In this document: positions 17,950-27,291 of the stretch, piece by piece
How positions within the stretch are numbered: the first letter of the stretch is position 1
How the letters are laid out: each line of letters starts with the position of its first letter
From: Lentisphaerales bacterium
Lineage (GTDB): Bacteria > Verrucomicrobiota > Lentisphaeria > Lentisphaerales > Lentisphaeraceae
Direction of reading: 5' to 3'
Assembly (NCBI GenBank): GCA_022446985.1
Contig: JAKVBD010000009.1
Span: forward strand, 1 to 64,000
DNA length: 64,000 bases
Notes under the pieces: generated by a model
The model's database searches: none
Told to the model about the DNA's origin: nothing
What the model saw: only the letters and a program-made list of their open reading frames with translations
Made by a program: the position numbers and the translations under genes

Positions 17950-19722
17950 TCAACTGTAAGTTTTAAATTCACCTGCCTTATATCTTTTGACATAGTCTTT
18001 TGTTTTCTCAAGAATCTTAGGAGCGAGTACAATGCCTCCTATAATGTTCGGGAATGCCATGCTAAGAAGTAATGCATCTGAAAAATCCAAGACATCAGAT
18101 AAATGACTGACAGTACCAAGGACAACGAAACCAACAAAAATAAGTCTGAAAACCATGACGGTTTTGACTCCAGAGTTATTACCAAAATGATCAACTAAGT
18201 AAATCCAGCCTCTTTCACCATAGTAACACCATGAAATCATAGAGGAGTAGGCAAACAGAACTACACAAATTGATAATACGACAGGAAACCAGCTAATGGC
18301 ACTTTTAAAAGCAAATGTTGTTAGTTCTACGCCTGCTTTATCTGGTATTGCCGGGTTATCCCATGCACCAGTTAAAATTACTACTAAAGCCGTCATATTA
18401 CAGATGACAATTGTATCAATAAAAGGGCCTATCATGGCCACAATGCCTTCGCGTATAGGTTCTTTAGTCTTAGCGGCTGCATGCATGATTGATGCACTGC
18501 CAAGGCCTGCTTCGTTTGAAAATGCTGCTCTTCTAAGTCCCCACATAATGACCCCAATTGTACCACCATAGGCGGCATTTTCGGTGAAGGCCATTTTTAG
18601 TATCAGTGCAAAAGCTTGAGGGACACCGCTGATGTTGCTGATTATAATGTAAAGCGAGGCAATGATATACATACCACACATAATAGGTACAATTTTAGAT
18701 GTTGCAGCACCAATTCTCTTGACGCCACCTATTATAACCAGGCCAACAAGTCCGGCAAGCACCAAGCCAAATATTAACGAAAACCGTTGCTTTCGTTTTA
18801 ACTCAACGTCATTCGGGACTTTAGCGGCTCCTTTTGAGTGCTTTGGTCTATCTACTTTTTCAATCTGTACTTTTCCGAAGGCTACATCACCCAATAAAAC
18901 ACTGAAAAAAGCACCGTTGATTCTTTGTAATAATGTAGGCCCTTCTTGAGCCGTTTCTACAGATTGATCTTCCTTTGGTAATGGCGTGACATAATTTGTT
19001 TCGTCCTTTAAAAAGGTGTCGTAAACAGCTGCATATGATTGGTTCGCCTGGAACATGTTACCACCACCAAGTGCTCCTCCCATAAGGAAAATGGCGAATA
19101 AGACTGCAAGAACTTTACCAAAAAATCCCCAGGTTTTGCCTTTTTCTTTAAAACCTAAATCAATGTAGTACATGGGACCGCCAGAAATGGATCCATCGAC
19201 ATTTTCTTTCCTGTAATATTGAGCTAAAGCACAGGATGAAAATTTAGCTGTCATACCAAAAATAGCAGCAAATGTCATCCAGAAGACAGCACCAGGTCCT
19301 CCTAGTTGGATGGCTACGGCTACACCAGCGATATTTCCGAGTCCTACTGTAGCAGACAGAGCACTAGTAAGAGCCTTGAAGTGTGATATTTCTCCTTTGT
19401 CTTCAGGGTTGTCATATTTCCCCTTAATGACTTCAATTGAATGAGAGAACATTCTAATGTTTATGAAGCGATACCACAATGTAAAAAAAATGGCTCCGCA
19501 CATTAAGAATACGACAAGGAACCATACAGGTACAGTCCTCATCTCTTTTGAGCCTTTGATATTTTCGGAAAGATTTTTTATCGGTTTAGTTTCAGATTGA
19601 AGCTGTTGAGCCTCTTGAGTTTCAGTTATAGGTGTATTCTCATCTTGGCTGTAACTTGAAAAAGTTAATGCATTGAGAATAATAGTGAAAAAAAATAAAG
19701 ACCGGAAAAAGACGGAGCGCAT
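17950..19722 (-). CDS. Alanine or glycine:cation symporter family (AGCS) transporter
   Basis: This is a sodium-coupled amino-acid carrier of the AGCS family, with the signature GLGNIAGVAVAIQLGGPGAVFWMT. Other hallmarks are SGGPMYYIDLGF, GAATSKIVPIMCGMYI, RRAAFSNEAGLGSASIMHAAA and FIDTIVICNMTALVV. At 590 residues it is longer than most members (about 450-500). The extra length comes from an N-terminal extension that looks like a cleavable signal peptide (ending SSYSQ) plus a Glu/Gln-rich linker before the first family span at about residue 63, and from a hydrophilic insert at roughly 235-315. Transport of alanine, glycine or a related amino acid is likely; the exact substrate is unknown. It is 20 bp downstream of the zinc-ribbon gene, suggesting one transcript. 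Confidence 0.92.
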   Translation of the reverse strand: MRSVFFRSLFFFTIILNALTFSSYSQDENTPITETQEAQQLQSETKPIKNLSENIKGSKEMRTVPVWFLVVFLMCGAIFFTLWYRFINIRMFSHSIEVIKGKYDNPEDKGEISHFKALTSALSATVGLGNIAGVAVAIQLGGPGAVFWMTFAAIFGMTAKFSSCALAQYYRKENVDGSISGGPMYYIDLGFKEKGKTWGFFGKVLAVLFAIFLMGGALGGGNMFQANQSYAAVYDTFLKDETNYVTPLPKEDQSVETAQEGPTLLQRINGAFFSVLLGDVAFGKVQIEKVDRPKHSKGAAKVPNDVELKRKQRFSLIFGLVLAGLVGLVIIGGVKRIGAATSKIVPIMCGMYIIASLYIIISNISGVPQAFALILKMAFTENAAYGGTIGVIMWGLRRAAFSNEAGLGSASIMHAAAKTKEPIREGIVAMIGPFIDTIVICNMTALVVILTGAWDNPAIPDKAGVELTTFAFKSAISWFPVVLSICVVLFAYSSMISWCYYGERGWIYLVDHFGNNSGVKTVMVFRLIFVGFVVLGTVSHLSDVLDFSDALLLSMAFPNIIGGIVLAPKILEKTKDYVKRYKAGEFKTYS

Positions 19723-19742
19723 TTAGTGTCCCTAACTTAGAT

Positions 19743-20477
19743 TTATTTTAGGTGAATGACCAGTTTACCTGAGTCGTCAATTTCCAGCTCTTTGATTTTG
19801 GCAGCCATGTTATCTGCACTGTCGCCAGCTGAAATCAAACTCAGCATTCTTGGGGTAACTACTTGCGGGATACCTGCCGCAGAAGTCAATGGCAGTTTAC
19901 CATGAGCACCTTCGATAACGGTAAATTCAACACTATCTCCTAGATTTTCAAAAGCGAGAACCATTGAGCAGCTGACATCGTGTTCAATGCCATAGGCTGT
20001 TAGGTGAGATTGAAGATCAATGCGAATTTTATTCTCGTCATAGAAGTCAAAAACAGCCTTAGTGTGGCGCAAAGTGGCATCGCCAATTTGTTCTTCTTGA
20101 TTTGTTTTCAATTGCTTGGTTAAATAGTGTGAAGCCCAATCTGGCGAAATAGATATTTTTTTAAGTTTAGGGCTGCGTGGTGCAGTTAAGAGTCTATAGG
20201 CAATCTTTGCTCGAGATATATTTTGGGCTCCTGGATCTTCAGGTAGTTCAGGAGTCGCATCGACAAATGCTAAGTAGAGTCCGCCAAAGATTACGATGCT
20301 TAAACAGAGAGAAATTAGATTTTTTATAGAATTTTTTGTAAGTTTAAATGCACCACCCTTAGCGCTGTTGCTAACTTTAGGTTTTAAATTTTCCATATCC
20401 AATTTTGCGCCGCAATCACGACAGAAAATCGCACCCATTGGATTTTTTGCACCACATTCATTACAAGGTATTTCCAT
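19743..20477 (-). CDS. Zinc-ribbon single-span membrane protein, unknown function
   Basis: The 244-residue protein starts with a double CxxC zinc ribbon (CNECGAKNPMGAIFCRDCG) and has one transmembrane span at about residues 50-70. A soluble domain of about 170 residues follows, facing the other side of the membrane. That domain contains ISPDWASHYL and a repeated LKTNQEEQIG-type polar section, but I recognise no family. The cytoplasmic ribbon, single span and exported domain recall other poorly characterised zinc-ribbon membrane proteins. It is placed between the FmdB-like gene (21 bp upstream) and the AGCS transporter gene (20 bp downstream), so the three are probably co-transcribed. Function is unknown. 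Confidence 0.65.
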   Translation of the reverse strand: MEIPCNECGAKNPMGAIFCRDCGAKLDMENLKPKVSNSAKGGAFKLTKNSIKNLISLCLSIVIFGGLYLAFVDATPELPEDPGAQNISRAKIAYRLLTAPRSPKLKKISISPDWASHYLTKQLKTNQEEQIGDATLRHTKAVFDFYDENKIRIDLQSHLTAYGIEHDVSCSMVLAFENLGDSVEFTVIEGAHGKLPLTSAAGIPQVVTPRMLSLISAGDSADNMAAKIKELEIDDSGKLVIHLK

Positions 20478-20498
20478 TTTGGCCCTGACCTTTTTTAA

Positions 20499-20735
20499 TT
20501 ATTTTTCTGCAGTTTTTTTAGAATCTTTTTTCTTATCTTTGTTGTAACTTTTTGAACGGTAGTCTGTTTCGTAGAATCCTGACCCTTTAAATAAGAGGCC
20601 GGCTCCAGTGCCAATAAGCCGTTTAAGTGATTCTTCGTTGCATTTAGGGCAGGTAGTCAGTTGATCTGCACTCATGCTCTGAAGAGTCTCAAAAGTGTAA
20701 CCGCAATTTTGGCACTTATAATCGTAAGTTGGCAT
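20499..20735 (-). CDS. FmdB family zinc-ribbon protein
   Basis: The 78-residue protein starts MPTYDYKCQNCGYTFETLQSM, the invariant beginning of FmdB/regulatory zinc-ribbon proteins. A second CPKC knuckle follows, then the LIGTG..LLFKGSGFYETDYRS segment, and a Lys-rich disordered tail. The family is widespread and small, and its precise role is not settled; it was first linked to formamidase/amide gene regulation. It is the first gene of a minus-strand run with the zinc-ribbon membrane protein and the AGCS transporter. The FKGSGFY.TDY motif is fully conserved, so the gene appears intact. Confidence 0.9.
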   Translation of the reverse strand: MPTYDYKCQNCGYTFETLQSMSADQLTTCPKCNEESLKRLIGTGAGLLFKGSGFYETDYRSKSYNKDKKKDSKKTAEK

Positions 20736-21075
20736 ATACTGAACAAACTGTTTTCAACTGTATTAACTATTATGAAGAATTGTGATAAAAAGCTACAAGT
20801 AGCAGGAAAAATGTCAATGTCGCCAAATATAATTTGTCAATTATATGAATTATTCTGCCAGTTCCCTTAAGTAAACGGCTGTTTTACCTAGTCATACTTT
20901 GTCTTATTCATAGAATTCTAACCAATTTTATTGGAAAAGTTAAAGAAAATGGGCATCTTTGTTAGCCACGATTTTTATATAGCGGTCGGAAGCTGTTTAG
21001 ACTTTTTACATTTTGCCGGCATTTAGGACGTACCGCATATATAAGAGGTAGAGTTTATAATAGCGAGGAAATAAA
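20736..21075. other. Intergenic region between divergent fmdB-like gene and tig
   Basis: This 340-bp divergent intergenic region contains no ORF of note, tRNA or strong hairpin. It must hold promoters for both directions. The best tig candidate is annotated separately at 21013-21041. Confidence 0.5.
21013..21041 (+). promoter_or_regulatory. Candidate promoter for tig-clpP-clpX
   Basis: TTGCCG (21013-21018) is followed after 17 bp by CATATA (21036-21041). The -35 is good and the -10 only fair. The resulting leader would be about 28 nt, ending in GCGAGGAA before the GTG start of tig. Judged by eye. Confidence 0.35.
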
Positions 21076-22401
21076 GTGAATAAAGAAGCTTTTAAGATTG
21101 ATTTTAAAGACATCGAGGAATGTCGCAAAGAAGTGAACGTTGAAGTTCCACAGAAAGAAGTAAGTGCAGCCTACGAGAAGAATGTTGCTATGATCAGAAA
21201 TCAGGTTAACCTTCCTGGTTTCCGTGCAGGTAAAGCTCCAAAAGCTCTAGTTGTTAAAAAATTCTCAAAAGAGCTCGAAGGTCAGGTTCGTCAGGACATC
21301 TTTCAAAGCGTGATGGAAAGTATCTTTGAAGATGAAGATAACGCACCAGTTTCTCAGCCTGAAGTAGATCAGGGCGAAATCAGCGCTAAGTCTGATTTTA
21401 CTTTCACTCTCAAATTTGACGTCAGTCCAAAATTTGATCTTCCTGATTACAAATCCTTAGATCTTAAAGCAGAAGAATTTAAAGCTGATGATAAAGCTGT
21501 AGAAGAAGAACTTAAAACTGTTCAAGAGCGTTTCGGTAAACTTGAAGTTGTTGATCGTGCTGCCGCTGAAGATGATTTCGTTAAGTGTAACTTCGAAGGT
21601 GAAGTTAAAGATAACGTTGATGAAGTTCCTGAAGCTGCAAATGGTATCCTTAAAGGCGAAGATCGCTGGATCCCTCTTAAAGAAACAAGCCTCCTTCCTG
21701 AAGCTCTTCAAAATCTTAATGGTAAAAAAGCCGGTGATGAAGTGGAGTGGACTGCCACTTTTGCTGAAGACCACCCAGTTGAATTTCTCAAAGGTAAAGA
21801 AGTTTCTTACAAATGCTCTGTTGTTGAAGTGCATGGCCGTGTTATTCCTGAGCTTGATGATGAGCTCGCAAAACAAGCCGGTGCAGAAAGTGTTGTAGAT
21901 TTAAAAGCAAAAACTCTTGAAGGTCTAGAAGCTAAATTTAACGCTGAAAAGCTTAACGAAAATAAAGAAGCTGCTCTTGAGAAACTTCTTGAAGGCTTCG
22001 AATGTCAACTTCCTCCAACAGTTTTTGAGAACGAAGTCAATCGCATGGTTCTAACACTTAAGCATGAGAAAGGCATCGCTCAGCAAGAAGCTTCTGAAGA
22101 ACCCACTGATGAAGACAAGGCTAAAGAAGAAGAATTGAAGAAGGAAGCTGAAGAAAAAGCAGTAAAAGAGTTGAAAACCCGCTTCCTTCTTAGCAAAATT
22201 GCCAAAGAGGAAGAAGTTAAGGTTGAAGAGTACGAACTACAGTACCAAATTTACATGATGGCTCAACAGTATCAGGTTGATCCAAAAGTCTTCCAGGAAC
22301 AATTGGTAAAAAATGGTTCTATCAACGAATTCAAAGAGCAGATTCTTATCGACAAAGCTCTTGGTAAAGTTGTTGAACTAAGTACTTTAAAAGATAAATA
22401 A
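21076..22401 (+). CDS. tig: Trigger factor, ribosome-associated chaperone and prolyl isomerase
   Basis: Trigger factor binds the ribosome exit tunnel and shields nascent chains. The N-terminal ribosome-binding domain shows the NLPGFRAGKAPKALV segment (the GFRxGK(A/V)P signature near residue 50). The central FKBP-like domain follows (about 150-245, including DDFVKCNFEGEV and VEFLKGKEVSYKCSVVEV), then the helical C-terminal chaperone arms. A very acidic/Lys-rich insert (about 335-365) sits within the C-terminal domain. At 441 residues the length is normal. The start is a GTG with GAGGAA 5 bp upstream. It leads the tig-clpP-clpX operon (18 bp to clpP), the classic bacterial order. Confidence 0.95.
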   Translation: MNKEAFKIDFKDIEECRKEVNVEVPQKEVSAAYEKNVAMIRNQVNLPGFRAGKAPKALVVKKFSKELEGQVRQDIFQSVMESIFEDEDNAPVSQPEVDQGEISAKSDFTFTLKFDVSPKFDLPDYKSLDLKAEEFKADDKAVEEELKTVQERFGKLEVVDRAAAEDDFVKCNFEGEVKDNVDEVPEAANGILKGEDRWIPLKETSLLPEALQNLNGKKAGDEVEWTATFAEDHPVEFLKGKEVSYKCSVVEVHGRVIPELDDELAKQAGAESVVDLKAKTLEGLEAKFNAEKLNENKEAALEKLLEGFECQLPPTVFENEVNRMVLTLKHEKGIAQQEASEEPTDEDKAKEEELKKEAEEKAVKELKTRFLLSKIAKEEEVKVEEYELQYQIYMMAQQYQVDPKVFQEQLVKNGSINEFKEQILIDKALGKVVELSTLKDK

Positions 22402-22419
22402 TTTAGGGACGAAAAGACT

Positions 22420-23019
22420 ATGGCATTCGGTAATTACAATATACCAGGAGTTATTGAACAAACTGCTCATGGTGAAAAAGGCTACGATCTTTACACAAGA
22501 CTTTTAAAAGACAGGATTATCTTTTTGTGTTCTGATGTAAATGATGCGGTTGCCTCTGCCATAGTTGCCCAGCTGCTTTTCCTGCAGGCCGAAGATCCGA
22601 AAAAGGATATTCAGTTCTTCATCAACAGTCCAGGTGGTTCAGTGACTGCGGGTTTAGCGATCTACGATACTATGCAGATGATTTCATGTGATGTTCAGAC
22701 TACTTGTATTGGCCAGGCCGCGAGTATGGGTGCTGTACTTCTTGCGGCAGGAGCTAAAGGTAAACGCTACTGTTTACCTCACTCTCGTGTAATGATTCAT
22801 CAGCCTTGGGGCGGAGCTCAAGGTACTGCTTCAGACATTAGTATTCAGGCAGGTGAGATTAGACGCTTGAAAAAAATCCTAACAGACATTCTTGTTAGGC
22901 ATACGGGAAAGACACTTGAACAGATTGAAGTTGACTCTGATCGTGACTTCTTTATGGACGGTACTCAAGCTGTAGAATATGGCATGGTCGACAAGATCAT
23001 GGAACAGAAAAAAGTTTAA
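22420..23019 (+). CDS. clpP: ATP-dependent Clp protease proteolytic subunit
   Basis: ClpP forms the tetradecameric serine-protease chamber fed by ClpX and ClpA. The full triad is visible: Ser102 in GQAASMGA, His127 in [11 protein letters not shown] and Asp176 in DSDRDFF. The [18 protein letters not shown] oxyanion segment is also present. The 199-residue length and VEYGMVDKI ending are standard. AGGGACG lies about 9 bp before the ATG. It sits between tig (18 bp) and clpX (6 bp) and is plainly co-transcribed with them. Confidence 0.98.
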   Translation: MAFGNYNIPGVIEQTAHGEKGYDLYTRLLKDRIIFLCSDVNDAVASAIVAQLLFLQAEDPKKDIQFFINSPGGSVTAGLAIYDTMQMISCDVQTTCIGQAASMGAVLLAAGAKGKRYCLPHSRVMIHQPWGGAQGTASDISIQAGEIRRLKKILTDILVRHTGKTLEQIEVDSDRDFFMDGTQAVEYGMVDKIMEQKKV

Positions 23020-23025
23020 TAACTA

Positions 23026-24318
23026 ATGCCAAAGAAGAAAGATAAAGATATTTTTTGCTCATTCTGTGCTAGAAGCAAAGACGAAGCACCACAAATGATT
23101 TCCAGTCCAACTGGAGTTTACATCTGTTTGGATTGTGTCAACATATGTCAAAGACTCCTGAATGGAGATGATGAGGAAATACAGCCAACTGACTCAGCAG
23201 ACCTCAATCTAAAGAATCTTCCTGATCCGGTCACAATCAAGGAAACACTTGATAACTATGTCATTGGTCAGGATGATGTTAAAAAGGTTCTTTCAGTAGC
23301 TGTTTATAATCATTATAAGCGTCTGATGCATAAGTCAGAGAATATGTCTTCAGAAGTCGATATGGAGAAGAGTAATGTTTTGCTTATCGGTCCTACCGGT
23401 AGTGGTAAAACACTTCTTGCTAAGACATTGGCTAAGATACTTGATGTTCCATTCTGTATTTGTGATGCCACTACATTAACAGAAGCCGGCTATGTCGGTG
23501 AAGATGTTGAAAACATAGTTCTTAGACTTTTACAGGCTTCTGATTTTGATTTAGATAAGAGTCAGATGGGCATAATTTATGTTGATGAAATCGACAAGAT
23601 TGCCCGTAAGACTGAAAATGTATCTATTACGCGTGATGTCTCCGGTGAAGGTGTTCAGCAGGCACTTCTAAAAATTATTGAAGGTACTGTTTGCAATGTT
23701 CCGCCAAAGGGTGGACGTAAGCATCCTAATCAGGAATACATACAGGTTGATACAAATAATATCCTTTTCATTTGTTCAGGTGCATTTGTAGGACTGGACG
23801 ACAAGATTCGTAAACGTCTTGGTCGTCGTAGTATCGGTTTCGGTGGCTTAGAAGATCACAGCAAGATTTTCAGCGATGCAGAACTTGAGACAGTCCTTAA
23901 GGAAGTAGAGCCTGAAGATCTTGTGACCTTTGGTTTGATTCCAGAGTTTATCGGTCGCTTACCAGTTATTTCAGTTCTTAACAAACTCGAAGAAGCTGAT
24001 TTAGTTCATATCTTGACAGAAGTGAAAAACTCTCTTGTTAAGCAATACCAAGAGTTGTTTGCCATGGATAATATCAAATTAACTTTTGAGGCAGGTGCTT
24101 TACAGGCAATGGCGAGAAAGGCAATTGATAAAGGAACTGGAGCTCGTGGTTTGAGAGCAATTCTTGAATCAATCATGATTGATATTATGTATGAACTACC
24201 CTCACGTAAAGACGTTCAAGAGTGTATAATCACTGAAGATGTGATAACGGATAAAACTCAGCCAAAGTTAAAGCTTAAGAGGGGTACTGCCGCGAGACGT
24301 CGTAAGTCTGCCAGCTGA
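23026..24318 (+). CDS. clpX: ATP-dependent Clp protease ATP-binding subunit ClpX
   Basis: ClpX is the AAA+ unfoldase that recognises tagged substrates and feeds them to ClpP. The N-terminal zinc-binding domain has Cys11, Cys14, Cys34 and Cys37. The AAA+ module carries Walker A GPTGSGKT (about 122-129), Walker [10 protein letters not shown], the pore-loop segment [10 protein letters not shown], and the ClpP-contacting IGF loop in RRSIGFGG. Sensor 2 [10 protein letters not shown] lies near the C-terminus. The 430-residue length is typical. It is the last gene of tig-clpP-clpX and is followed by a strong hairpin shared with the convergent clpA. Confidence 0.98.
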   Translation: MPKKKDKDIFCSFCARSKDEAPQMISSPTGVYICLDCVNICQRLLNGDDEEIQPTDSADLNLKNLPDPVTIKETLDNYVIGQDDVKKVLSVAVYNHYKRLMHKSENMSSEVDMEKSNVLLIGPTGSGKTLLAKTLAKILDVPFCICDATTLTEAGYVGEDVENIVLRLLQASDFDLDKSQMGIIYVDEIDKIARKTENVSITRDVSGEGVQQALLKIIEGTVCNVPPKGGRKHPNQEYIQVDTNNILFICSGAFVGLDDKIRKRLGRRSIGFGGLEDHSKIFSDAELETVLKEVEPEDLVTFGLIPEFIGRLPVISVLNKLEEADLVHILTEVKNSLVKQYQELFAMDNIKLTFEAGALQAMARKAIDKGTGARGLRAILESIMIDIMYELPSRKDVQECIITEDVITDKTQPKLKLKRGTAARRRKSAS

Positions 24319-24342
24319 TAGATTTATTTAGACAAGTTTTTG

Positions 24343-24378
24343 AAATGGCTCAGAGTTTTGCTCTGAGCCATTTTTGTT
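24343..24378. terminator. Bidirectional terminator between clpX and clpA
   Basis: A 13-bp stem (AAATGGCTCAGAG / CTCTGAGCCATTT, 24343-24373) has a TTTTG loop. T-rich sequence follows on the plus strand, and on the minus strand the stem is followed by TTTCAAAAAC. It lies between the converging clpX and clpA ends and probably ends both transcripts, with clpX more efficiently. Confidence 0.85.
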
Positions 24379-24379
24379 A

Positions 24380-26650
24380 TTAGATCTTTTCGGTTTTTAA
24401 AACAAGCTTACCTTTCGCTGCATCGATGATGACAATTGCACCTTCTTTGATGTCCTCTTCCAGAAGTTGATCAACAAGCTTTTCTTTGATTTCTTTGTTA
24501 ATAAGGCGTGCCATTGGGCGAGCACCAAATTTTTCATCAAAACCATTCTTTGCTAGCCATGTTTTAGCTTTAGGCATAAGCTTAAGAAGTATTTTCTTCT
24601 TCTGAAGTTTTACTTTTAATTCTTCAATAAATTTCTCAGCTACGTTTTCCATAAGCTTCTGTGTAAGAGGCTTGAAGTGAATGATGGAATCAAGTCTGTT
24701 GCGGAACTCAGGTGTAAAGTGTCTCTCTACAGCTTTATTGCTGGCATCTGATTGAGGTGAAGAATCAAAGCCAATTGAGTTCGCGGACATTTCACGTGCG
24801 CCAACATTTGAAGTCATGATGAGGATAACGTTTCTGAAATCGGCTTTGCGACCATTATTGTCAGTTAGAGTACCATGGTCCATAACTTGTAGAAGGATGT
24901 TATAGATTTCTGCATGAGCTTTTTCTATCTCATCCAAAAGAACAAGAGAGTAAGGTTGCTTATTGACAGCATCTGTTAATAGTCCACCTTGGTCAAATCC
25001 AACATATCCCGGAGGAGCACCGATTAAGCGTGAGACGGTGTGCTTTTCACTGTATTCACTCATATCAAATCTTAGGAATTCAATGTCGAGTAATTTAGCT
25101 AGTTGTTTAGATAGCTCGGTTTTACCAACACCAGTTGGACCTGTGAAAAGGAAGCAGCCAACAGGCTTATCCTCATCTTTTAAACCTGAACGAGACATTT
25201 TGATAGCTTTAGCCATGGCTTCTACTGCTTCATCCTGACCAAAGACAACTTTCTTAAGATCAGTAGCTAGACTAAGTAACTTATCTCTGTCAGAAGAGCT
25301 GACTTTTGCTGGTGGTATCATTGCCATCTCAGCGATGGTATTTTCAACATCGCGAACTGTTATGCTTTTCTTCTGTTTAGAAGTTGGAACTAAAACTCTG
25401 GCTGCACCAGCTTCATCCAGAACATCAATAGCTTTATCTGGTAGGAAGCGGTCATTCATATAACGGGATGCTAATTCCGCAGCAGCTTTTAGCGTAGATG
25501 CAGGGAAGTTAACGTTGTGGTGGCCTTCGTAATAAGACTTGATTCCTTTAAGGATCGCTACTGTTTCTTGAACAGATGGTTCTTTGATATCTATCTTGTG
25601 GAAACGTCGAGCCAGAGCTCTATCTTTTAATATGTAATTTTTAAATTCATTATAAGTCGTAGAGCCAATGCACTTGATTTCACCACTGCTTAATGCTGGT
25701 TTAAGTAAGTTTGATGCATCCATAGATCCTCCACTAGTGGCACCTGCACCGACAATCATATGGATTTCATCAATAAACAAAATTGCGTTTTCTTTTTCTT
25801 TTAGGCCGGTAACTACTGCTTTTAGTCTCTCTTCAAAATCACCACGGAACTTTGTCCCTGCAACTAATGCACCTAAATCAAGAGCAAAAATCTCAGCATT
25901 TTTAAGGTGTTCTGGAACTTCACCATCGATAATCTTAAGGGCCAGGCCTTCAACTACGGCAGTTTTACCAACACCAGGTTCACCAACAAGAACTGGATTA
26001 TTCTTACGACGGCGGCAAAGGGTTTGAATCATGCGTTTTAGTTCATTTTTCCTACCTACGATACGGTCAATCTGTCCATTTGAGGCTTTTTCAGTAAGAT
26101 TGACTGTATATTTATTTAAGGTATCAGCAGCTTTACGAGGGCGACTTTCGTCTTCGAAGTCGGCATCTCTAAAGTCATCAGTATCGAGGAGGTCTTCATC
26201 ATCAAAGTCGTCTTCGATGGCTCCGCCCATTCCATGAGAAATATAGCTGACAACTTCAAAACGGGTTATTTCTTGTTGAAGAAGATAGAAGACAGCATGT
26301 GATTCTTCTTCAGAGAACATTGCAACCAGTATATTTACACCGTTTATCGCTTCCTTGTCTGAGCTAATAACATGATTCGCAGCTCTCTGAATAACACGCT
26401 GGACCGCAAGTGATTCTTCTGGTAGGTAATCACTTTTACCTGGAATTTTTTCGACTTCATTTGTGAAGAACTCTACCAGTTGTTCTTTAAGGTGTTCTAC
26501 ATCACCACCACAAGCCTCAAGGACTTCTCTGGTGTCAGGATCATGTAAAAGGGCATATAAGACATGCTCAAGCAAAACATACTCGTGTCGATATTGTTGA
26601 GCAGTCTTAAAAGCAAGCATAAATGTTATTTGAAATTCTTTACTGTACAT
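24380..26650 (-). CDS. clpA: ATP-dependent Clp protease ATP-binding subunit ClpA
   Basis: ClpA is the two-ring AAA+ unfoldase partner of ClpP and target of the ClpS adaptor. The start at 26650 ([14 protein letters not shown]) is chosen because it matches the ClpA N-domain and has GGAG/AAAGG upstream. The longer frame would overlap clpS and add 21 unrelated residues. Features are the N domain ([14 protein letters not shown]), AAA-1 Walker A GEPGVGKT and Walker B ILFIDEIH, and an acidic linker (about 140-180). AAA-2 has Walker A GPTGVGKT and [11 protein letters not shown], and the ClpP loop NSIGF follows. The protein is 756 residues, and the absence of a ClpB-type middle domain supports ClpA. 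It lies 10 bp after clpS. Confidence 0.95.
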   Translation of the reverse strand: MYSKEFQITFMLAFKTAQQYRHEYVLLEHVLYALLHDPDTREVLEACGGDVEHLKEQLVEFFTNEVEKIPGKSDYLPEESLAVQRVIQRAANHVISSDKEAINGVNILVAMFSEEESHAVFYLLQQEITRFEVVSYISHGMGGAIEDDFDDEDLLDTDDFRDADFEDESRPRKAADTLNKYTVNLTEKASNGQIDRIVGRKNELKRMIQTLCRRRKNNPVLVGEPGVGKTAVVEGLALKIIDGEVPEHLKNAEIFALDLGALVAGTKFRGDFEERLKAVVTGLKEKENAILFIDEIHMIVGAGATSGGSMDASNLLKPALSSGEIKCIGSTTYNEFKNYILKDRALARRFHKIDIKEPSVQETVAILKGIKSYYEGHHNVNFPASTLKAAAELASRYMNDRFLPDKAIDVLDEAGAARVLVPTSKQKKSITVRDVENTIAEMAMIPPAKVSSSDRDKLLSLATDLKKVVFGQDEAVEAMAKAIKMSRSGLKDEDKPVGCFLFTGPTGVGKTELSKQLAKLLDIEFLRFDMSEYSEKHTVSRLIGAPPGYVGFDQGGLLTDAVNKQPYSLVLLDEIEKAHAEIYNILLQVMDHGTLTDNNGRKADFRNVILIMTSNVGAREMSANSIGFDSSPQSDASNKAVERHFTPEFRNRLDSIIHFKPLTQKLMENVAEKFIEELKVKLQKKKILLKLMPKAKTWLAKNGFDEKFGARPMARLINKEIKEKLVDQLLEEDIKEGAIVIIDAAKGKLVLKTEKI

Positions 26651-26660
26651 CTTTAACCTT

Positions 26661-26975
26661 TTACTCCGGTTCCATTGTGCATAAGAGAGGGTGCCCTTCT
26701 TTTTTGGCAGCACTCATAACTTTAGTAAGCTTTGCTTCCGCTACTGAGTGAGGGAAGGCTCCACATAAACCTGTGCCTTTGGTGTGCACTGTCAGCATTA
26801 TATATGTGGCTTCGTCATGGTTTTTATGAAAAATTTCTTTCAGAATCATGACAACAAATTCCATCGGAGTATAGTCGTCATTGTGCAGTAGCACTTTATA
26901 AAGTTTTGGTCTTTTGGTCTGTGGCTTGGTCAGTGTTGCCAGATCGCCTTCACTGTCAATTTTTTTAGGGCACAT
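26661..26975 (-). CDS. clpS: ATP-dependent Clp protease adaptor ClpS
   Basis: ClpS delivers N-degron substrates to ClpA and blocks its other substrates. The 104-residue protein has the conserved core YKVLLHNDDYTPMEFVV, with the N-degron-binding Asn-Asp pair. It is followed by the MLTVHTKGTGLCG substrate-pocket helix and a VAEAK segment. The first 24 residues are the usual flexible N-terminal extension. It is located immediately upstream of clpA as in proteobacteria, and a good promoter is visible just upstream. Confidence 0.97.
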   Translation of the reverse strand: MCPKKIDSEGDLATLTKPQTKRPKLYKVLLHNDDYTPMEFVVMILKEIFHKNHDEATYIMLTVHTKGTGLCGAFPHSVAEAKLTKVMSAAKKEGHPLLCTMEPE

Positions 26976-27003
26976 AATCCACTTCAGTTATTTAACTCAA
27001 ATC

Positions 27004-27032
27004 ATTATAATTGAGTTTGTTTTCAGCTTCAA
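27004..27032 (-). promoter_or_regulatory. Candidate sigma-70 promoter for clpS-clpA
   Basis: On the minus strand TTGAAG (27032-27027) is separated by 17 bp from a perfect TATAAT (27009-27004). This would start transcription about 20 nt before the clpS ATG at 26975. The -10 sits inside the loop of an ACTCAA/TTGAGT inverted repeat (26995-27016). Confidence 0.55.
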
Positions 27033-27211
27033 TAAGGAGGGTGATTGACCTGTGTCATCATTTATTATAGTATACAGAGGAATTGTGGAATTAGGAGGGA
27101 ATTCACAAGAAATTTAGAGTAAAAAATTAACAATAAGGCTTTTCTTGATAAGTCTATTTCTTCTTGGGCTGTTATGTTGATGTAATTAAAATGTTTGAAT
27201 AAATATAGTAT

Positions 27212-27239
27212 TTGTTAGCTATTTTTGTTTGTATCTAAT
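27212..27239 (+). promoter_or_regulatory. Candidate recA promoter
   Basis: TTGTTA (27212-27217), 16 bp spacer and TCTAAT (27234-27239) resemble sigma-70 -35/-10 boxes. The predicted leader to the ATG at 27292 is about 45 nt. The -10 overlaps the palindrome listed next. Confidence 0.45.
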
Positions 27240-27248
27240 AGATATTAG
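27235..27248. promoter_or_regulatory. Palindrome overlapping recA -10, candidate SOS operator
   Basis: CTAATAGATATTAG is a perfect inverted repeat of 6-nt arms around GA. It covers the putative recA -10, where a LexA-type repressor would act. It does not match the E. coli or Bacillus LexA boxes, so the assignment rests on position and symmetry only. Confidence 0.35.
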
Positions 27249-27291
27249 CCTATTTTGTTAGTGTAATTAAACTTTAAGGCAGGTGAATAAT

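Larger units (their letters stand above)
26976..27291. other. Divergent intergenic region clpS / recA
   Basis: This gap of about 316 bp holds the clpS promoter (27004-27032) and a recA promoter/operator candidate (27212-27248). No gene, tRNA or terminator hairpin is visible between them. Confidence 0.5.

Noticed and set aside
21457-21876. A 139-codon open frame on the minus strand inside tig
   Set aside because: Low-complexity Phe/Lys/Asn composition produced by the Glu/Lys-rich tig codons; no ribosome-binding site or family match.
26651-26713. Longer start for clpA
   Set aside because: It adds 21 unrelated residues, overlaps clpS, and ClpA proteins begin at the MYSKEF-type position.
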